Shown one piece after another: positions 48,410 through 50,790 of a DNA stretch of 50,790 nt. Numbering within the stretch: position 1 is the stretch's first letter; the number at the start of each line of letters is the position of its first letter. The stretch spans positions 1 to 50,790 of the forward strand of contig JAIQZO010000041.1 in NCBI GenBank assembly GCA_021777055.1, read 5' to 3'. The translations under genes were made by a program, and so were the position numbers. The stretch is from Candidatus Anammoxibacter sp. (GTDB taxonomy: Bacteria; Planctomycetota; Brocadiia; Brocadiales; Anammoxibacteraceae). The notes below the pieces were generated by a model. That model was not told the origin of the DNA, ran no database searches, and saw nothing but the letters and a program-made list of their open reading frames with translations.

Positions 48410-50593
48410 TTATCTGTGCCCAGGCCATGTACTTGGACCACCCCTACGACCAGGCCATGTACTTGGACCACCCCTGCGACCAGGCCATGTACTTGGGCCG
48501 CCTCTGAATCCAGGCCATCTGCTTGGGCCTCCTCGTCGGCCAGGCCATGTACTTGGACCACTAGAGTATGATTTGCTGATTCGTCCCGTGCTTTTTCTCC
48601 ATGGAAAATCAATCTTTTGTTTGTCTGCGGTGTTAGTCGCCATCATTTTGTCAAGCGTTCTATTTAGTATAGATAAATCGTTAGGGAAGTCGTTATGTCG
48701 GAGTGCGGTTAAATTAGGGGCTGCGCAAGATGGAGTTATAATCAATTCACATTCACAACCATCTGTTTTTTTTGTAAATAAATCTTTTAATTCCTGTTTA
48801 CATTCTCCTGAATTAATTTGCCCTGTGTTTATAAAATGTTTCATTCCTAAGATAGGAACTCCATCGTTGCTGTTCTCAAGGCCAAATACAGAATTATTTT
48901 GCTCTTTTTCTAGAGAATTGGATACGAAATAGAGATATGATCGCCTATAGATTTGTAAGAAATTATCTTCTTGCTCTGCTTCCTCAGTGAGGGTAAATAG
49001 TGTAAATTTGTTAATACGTCTATCATTAATAGCGTTAAGATAAGTATCTTTGAAAAGTTCTATTGTGCATGCAGGGGCCCACAATGAGCATGACTTAATA
49101 TGGCATCTCAGTCCTTGTTCACCTTTCATTGGTCCTGATGTTATTTTTCCATTAGTGGTTAGCAATTGGATAAAAGGCGCTAGAAATATGCTGCCTGCCC
49201 CATTGCCAACAATATTTATTTCAATATTATTGTTGCTTTTTCTGATGTCTGCTAGAAAATTAACTACAGAGTTCATGATACCTTGTTTGTTTCTAGTAAG
49301 ATCAAAAGCGTGGTCTTTCATTTTATTCCACATGAGATTGCCATGTAAATTGCCCGCAAAGACTTCCATAGAATAATTATAACGGTTGGATAGATTTTCG
49401 TCTTCCAAATCAAATAAATTATCTGGATCACAAGAAGCTTTTGCCCCGTTCAATATGTCATATATTGTATCCCAATAATCATCTTTCCAGATTACAGCTA
49501 AAGGATATACTTCTACTTCTTTTAGAATTGTTCGTAAAATACTAATCTGCTCTAAGATTTCATCTTCGTTTTCTATGCATCCGGGGGCATATAACATAAT
49601 ACGTTTATTTGCCCAGCCTTTTGTATAATCTTCAAAATCTCTCATAAAGATAGAAACTATATCATTTTTGGTTATACCAAATTTCTTTCGTGCTTTTTCT
49701 GACTCATCATTATTATGGTTATTGTTGCATCCCATGCTTACATCAATAATATGGGATCTTAAATATTTATAATTAAGGTTGAAATCAATCTTTTCAAATG
49801 GAAATGTAGCTTTGATTATTGTTTTAACTGGGACTCCCAATCGTAATACCCAAACGTCATTCCCATTTCGTAACCAGTCTCCATAACTAATGTGTCCATA
49901 GCCATTTCGTCCCCATTTACAACCCCATGAATTTTGTATCCAGAATCCCTCTTTGTCATAACCTATAATTGCAAAAGCATGATTACCGAGGTTGTCATCG
50001 GGGTTGTTTCCAAACTCTATCACTCCATCGTGAGCAAGAAGGTCGTCCTTGTCCGGGCGCCATCCTTTATGGATCATTGCTGTGGCAAACAACACGCCAA
50101 CTTCCGCAATTGCTACATGCATTGCATCAAGGTCTTTATGGTTAACACGGTAATAAATACCCAAAGGTCTGTCTGCGGCTTCATTAGCCATGTCCTGATT
50201 AAATGAATTATCTTTTTTTTCTTTATCCCAAGTATGGATAGAACAAACACCGTGATTAAACCAGGCTTTCATAGCACCTCTAGCACTTGATCCATCATAA
50301 TCAGTTCCTTTCCACTCATCATACCTTTTTGACATAGCATAAAACATGTGTGGGCTAACAGGTATTATATCGGTCTTTTCTTCTGAAGAGCGGATGAGAT
50401 AGTTCGCCACATTTGATAAAGCAAAACCAATGCATTTAGGACTTTCTTCTTGATCAGGAACGTCATTGCCGTTAATCATTTTGTAATCTTCTACATCTAT
50501 TTCATTTGGTACTTCAATTAAAGGGGGTTCATACATTATATCCCTAAAGTCAATGGTATCTGGAACGGCATTAAATATTCTTCCTTTAAGCAT
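48410..50593 (-). CDS. Papain-like (C1A) protease fused to an alpha/beta-hydrolase-like domain and a WPG-repeat tail
   Basis: A 727-residue protein without a signal peptide. Residues 1-255 form a papain fold: oxyanion Q48 and nucleophile C54 in DQEESPKCIGFALS (the normal Q-x5-C spacing), H205 in GNHAFAIIGYD and N221 in IQNSWGCKWGRNGYG. The catalytic set is complete. Residues about 330-640 resemble an alpha/beta hydrolase (IMLYAPG, PLAVIWKDDYWD, LWAPACTIELF), but the nucleophile elbow is GNGAG (463-467) with Gly465 where Ser is expected, so this half is probably non-catalytic. Residues 678-727 are five GGPSTWPGRR-type repeats. AAAGGAAG precedes the ATG. Function unknown; it may bind or process a ligand. 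Confidence 0.8.
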   Translation of the reverse strand: MLKGRIFNAVPDTIDFRDIMYEPPLIEVPNEIDVEDYKMINGNDVPDQEESPKCIGFALSNVANYLIRSSEEKTDIIPVSPHMFYAMSKRYDEWKGTDYDGSSARGAMKAWFNHGVCSIHTWDKEKKDNSFNQDMANEAADRPLGIYYRVNHKDLDAMHVAIAEVGVLFATAMIHKGWRPDKDDLLAHDGVIEFGNNPDDNLGNHAFAIIGYDKEGFWIQNSWGCKWGRNGYGHISYGDWLRNGNDVWVLRLGVPVKTIIKATFPFEKIDFNLNYKYLRSHIIDVSMGCNNNHNNDESEKARKKFGITKNDIVSIFMRDFEDYTKGWANKRIMLYAPGCIENEDEILEQISILRTILKEVEVYPLAVIWKDDYWDTIYDILNGAKASCDPDNLFDLEDENLSNRYNYSMEVFAGNLHGNLMWNKMKDHAFDLTRNKQGIMNSVVNFLADIRKSNNNIEINIVGNGAGSIFLAPFIQLLTTNGKITSGPMKGEQGLRCHIKSCSLWAPACTIELFKDTYLNAINDRRINKFTLFTLTEEAEQEDNFLQIYRRSYLYFVSNSLEKEQNNSVFGLENSNDGVPILGMKHFINTGQINSGECKQELKDLFTKKTDGCECELIITPSCAAPNLTALRHNDFPNDLSILNRTLDKMMATNTADKQKIDFPWRKSTGRISKSYSSGPSTWPGRRGGPSRWPGFRGGPSTWPGRRGGPSTWPGRRGGPSTWPGHR
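48421..48562 (-). repeat. Five 30-bp in-frame tandem repeats
   Basis: Units begin at 48421, 48451, 48481, 48511 and 48541 (the last partial), each starting CAGGCCAT on the + strand. The first two differ by one base; units 3 and 4 diverge more. Each encodes one decapeptide of the GGPSTWPGRR type at the C-terminus of the papain-like protein. The high identity suggests recent copy-number change by slippage. Confidence 0.9.
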
Positions 50594-50731
50594 AATTCTT
50601 CCTTTAAACTAATAATTTGAGAAAAATAATAATAGTTTAACTATGTATAATCAGCGTTGTCCGGTTAGCCTTTTGCAGTGCAGTATGTTCCATATTAATG
50701 GATATCTTTCAACATCATACGGCAGTGAATT

Positions 50732-50767
50732 GCCTAAAATGCCTAAATTACTTAAAGTGCCTAAAGT
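50732..50767. repeat. Nonamer direct repeat at the window end
   Basis: Four imperfect 9-bp units (GCCTAAAAT, GCCTAAATT, ACTTAAAGT, GCCTAAAGT) stand in tandem upstream of the papain-like gene. A complementary arm, if any, lies outside the window. The region 50594-50731 must hold the gene's promoter, but no convincing boxes were chosen. Confidence 0.6.
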
Positions 50768-50790
50768 TAATAGTATTGTTTTTAATTAAT

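Overview
The window is AT-rich chromosomal DNA from a Gram-negative-type anaerobe. The best guess is an anammox-type planctomycete (Brocadiales, Scalindua-like). This rests on several cues together: a superoxide reductase paired with an iron-sulfur flavoprotein, two GroEL paralogues around one GroES, an FkbH/acyl-carrier glycan locus, a FecR-caspase-CsgG protein, and many short-repeat intergenic hairpins. None of these is diagnostic alone, so the taxonomy is an inference.

Layout. (1) 1-1130 is a mobile-element graveyard. The frameshifted C-terminal half of an IS110-family transposase abuts the C-terminal DnaA-like helix-turn-helix of a REP-associated (Y1/HUH) transposase, with a structured stretch just downstream of the IS110 remnant. 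(2) 1234-16364 is a surface-glycan or glycolipid locus, all on the + strand. It holds a GT2, a GT2 look-alike lacking catalytic motifs, a membrane ArnT/PMT-like transferase, an amidohydrolase-like protein, a GlpD-type oxidoreductase, a GT4, an SDR, an FkbH protein with its acyl carrier protein, a hexapeptide acyltransferase, a flippase-like membrane protein and a secreted clan GH-A-like glycosidase. (3) 16686-18231 is oxygen/redox defence: superoxide reductase, Isf-type flavoprotein and a TlpA-like thioredoxin. (4) 18644-31409 is a protein-folding neighbourhood. On the minus strand lie rhomboid-dapB-dnaK. On the plus strand lie groEL1-groES-groEL2, dnaJ, grpE, an FmdB zinc ribbon, yacG and a polytopic membrane protein. 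(5) 31850-39532 is housekeeping: der, trpS and a ClpC-type unfoldase on +, then rmuC and nnrE on -. (6) 39849-47991 is a four-gene + strand module: CHASE2-adenylate cyclase, FecR/caspase/PEGA/CsgG-like protein, TPR/Ig-like/CsgG-like protein and a FadL/OMPP1-type barrel. (7) 48410-50593 (-) is a papain-like protease fused to an alpha/beta-hydrolase-like domain without its nucleophile serine, ending in five tryptophan/proline/arginine decapeptide repeats encoded by 30-bp DNA repeats.

How they fit together. Region 2 looks like one pathway that assembles a lipid-linked or protein-linked glycan and decorates it with a carrier-bound C3 (glyceryl) or acyl unit. Regions 3 and 4 form a stress and proteostasis block. 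Region 6 is the best candidate for an undescribed system: a membrane cyclase sensor, an exported caspase-like protease and two CsgG-type envelope proteins encoded next to an outer-membrane channel. Many intergenic gaps carry hairpins whose arms are built from imperfect 7-9-bp tandem repeats, with a different unit at each locus. No rRNA, tRNA or CRISPR array was seen.
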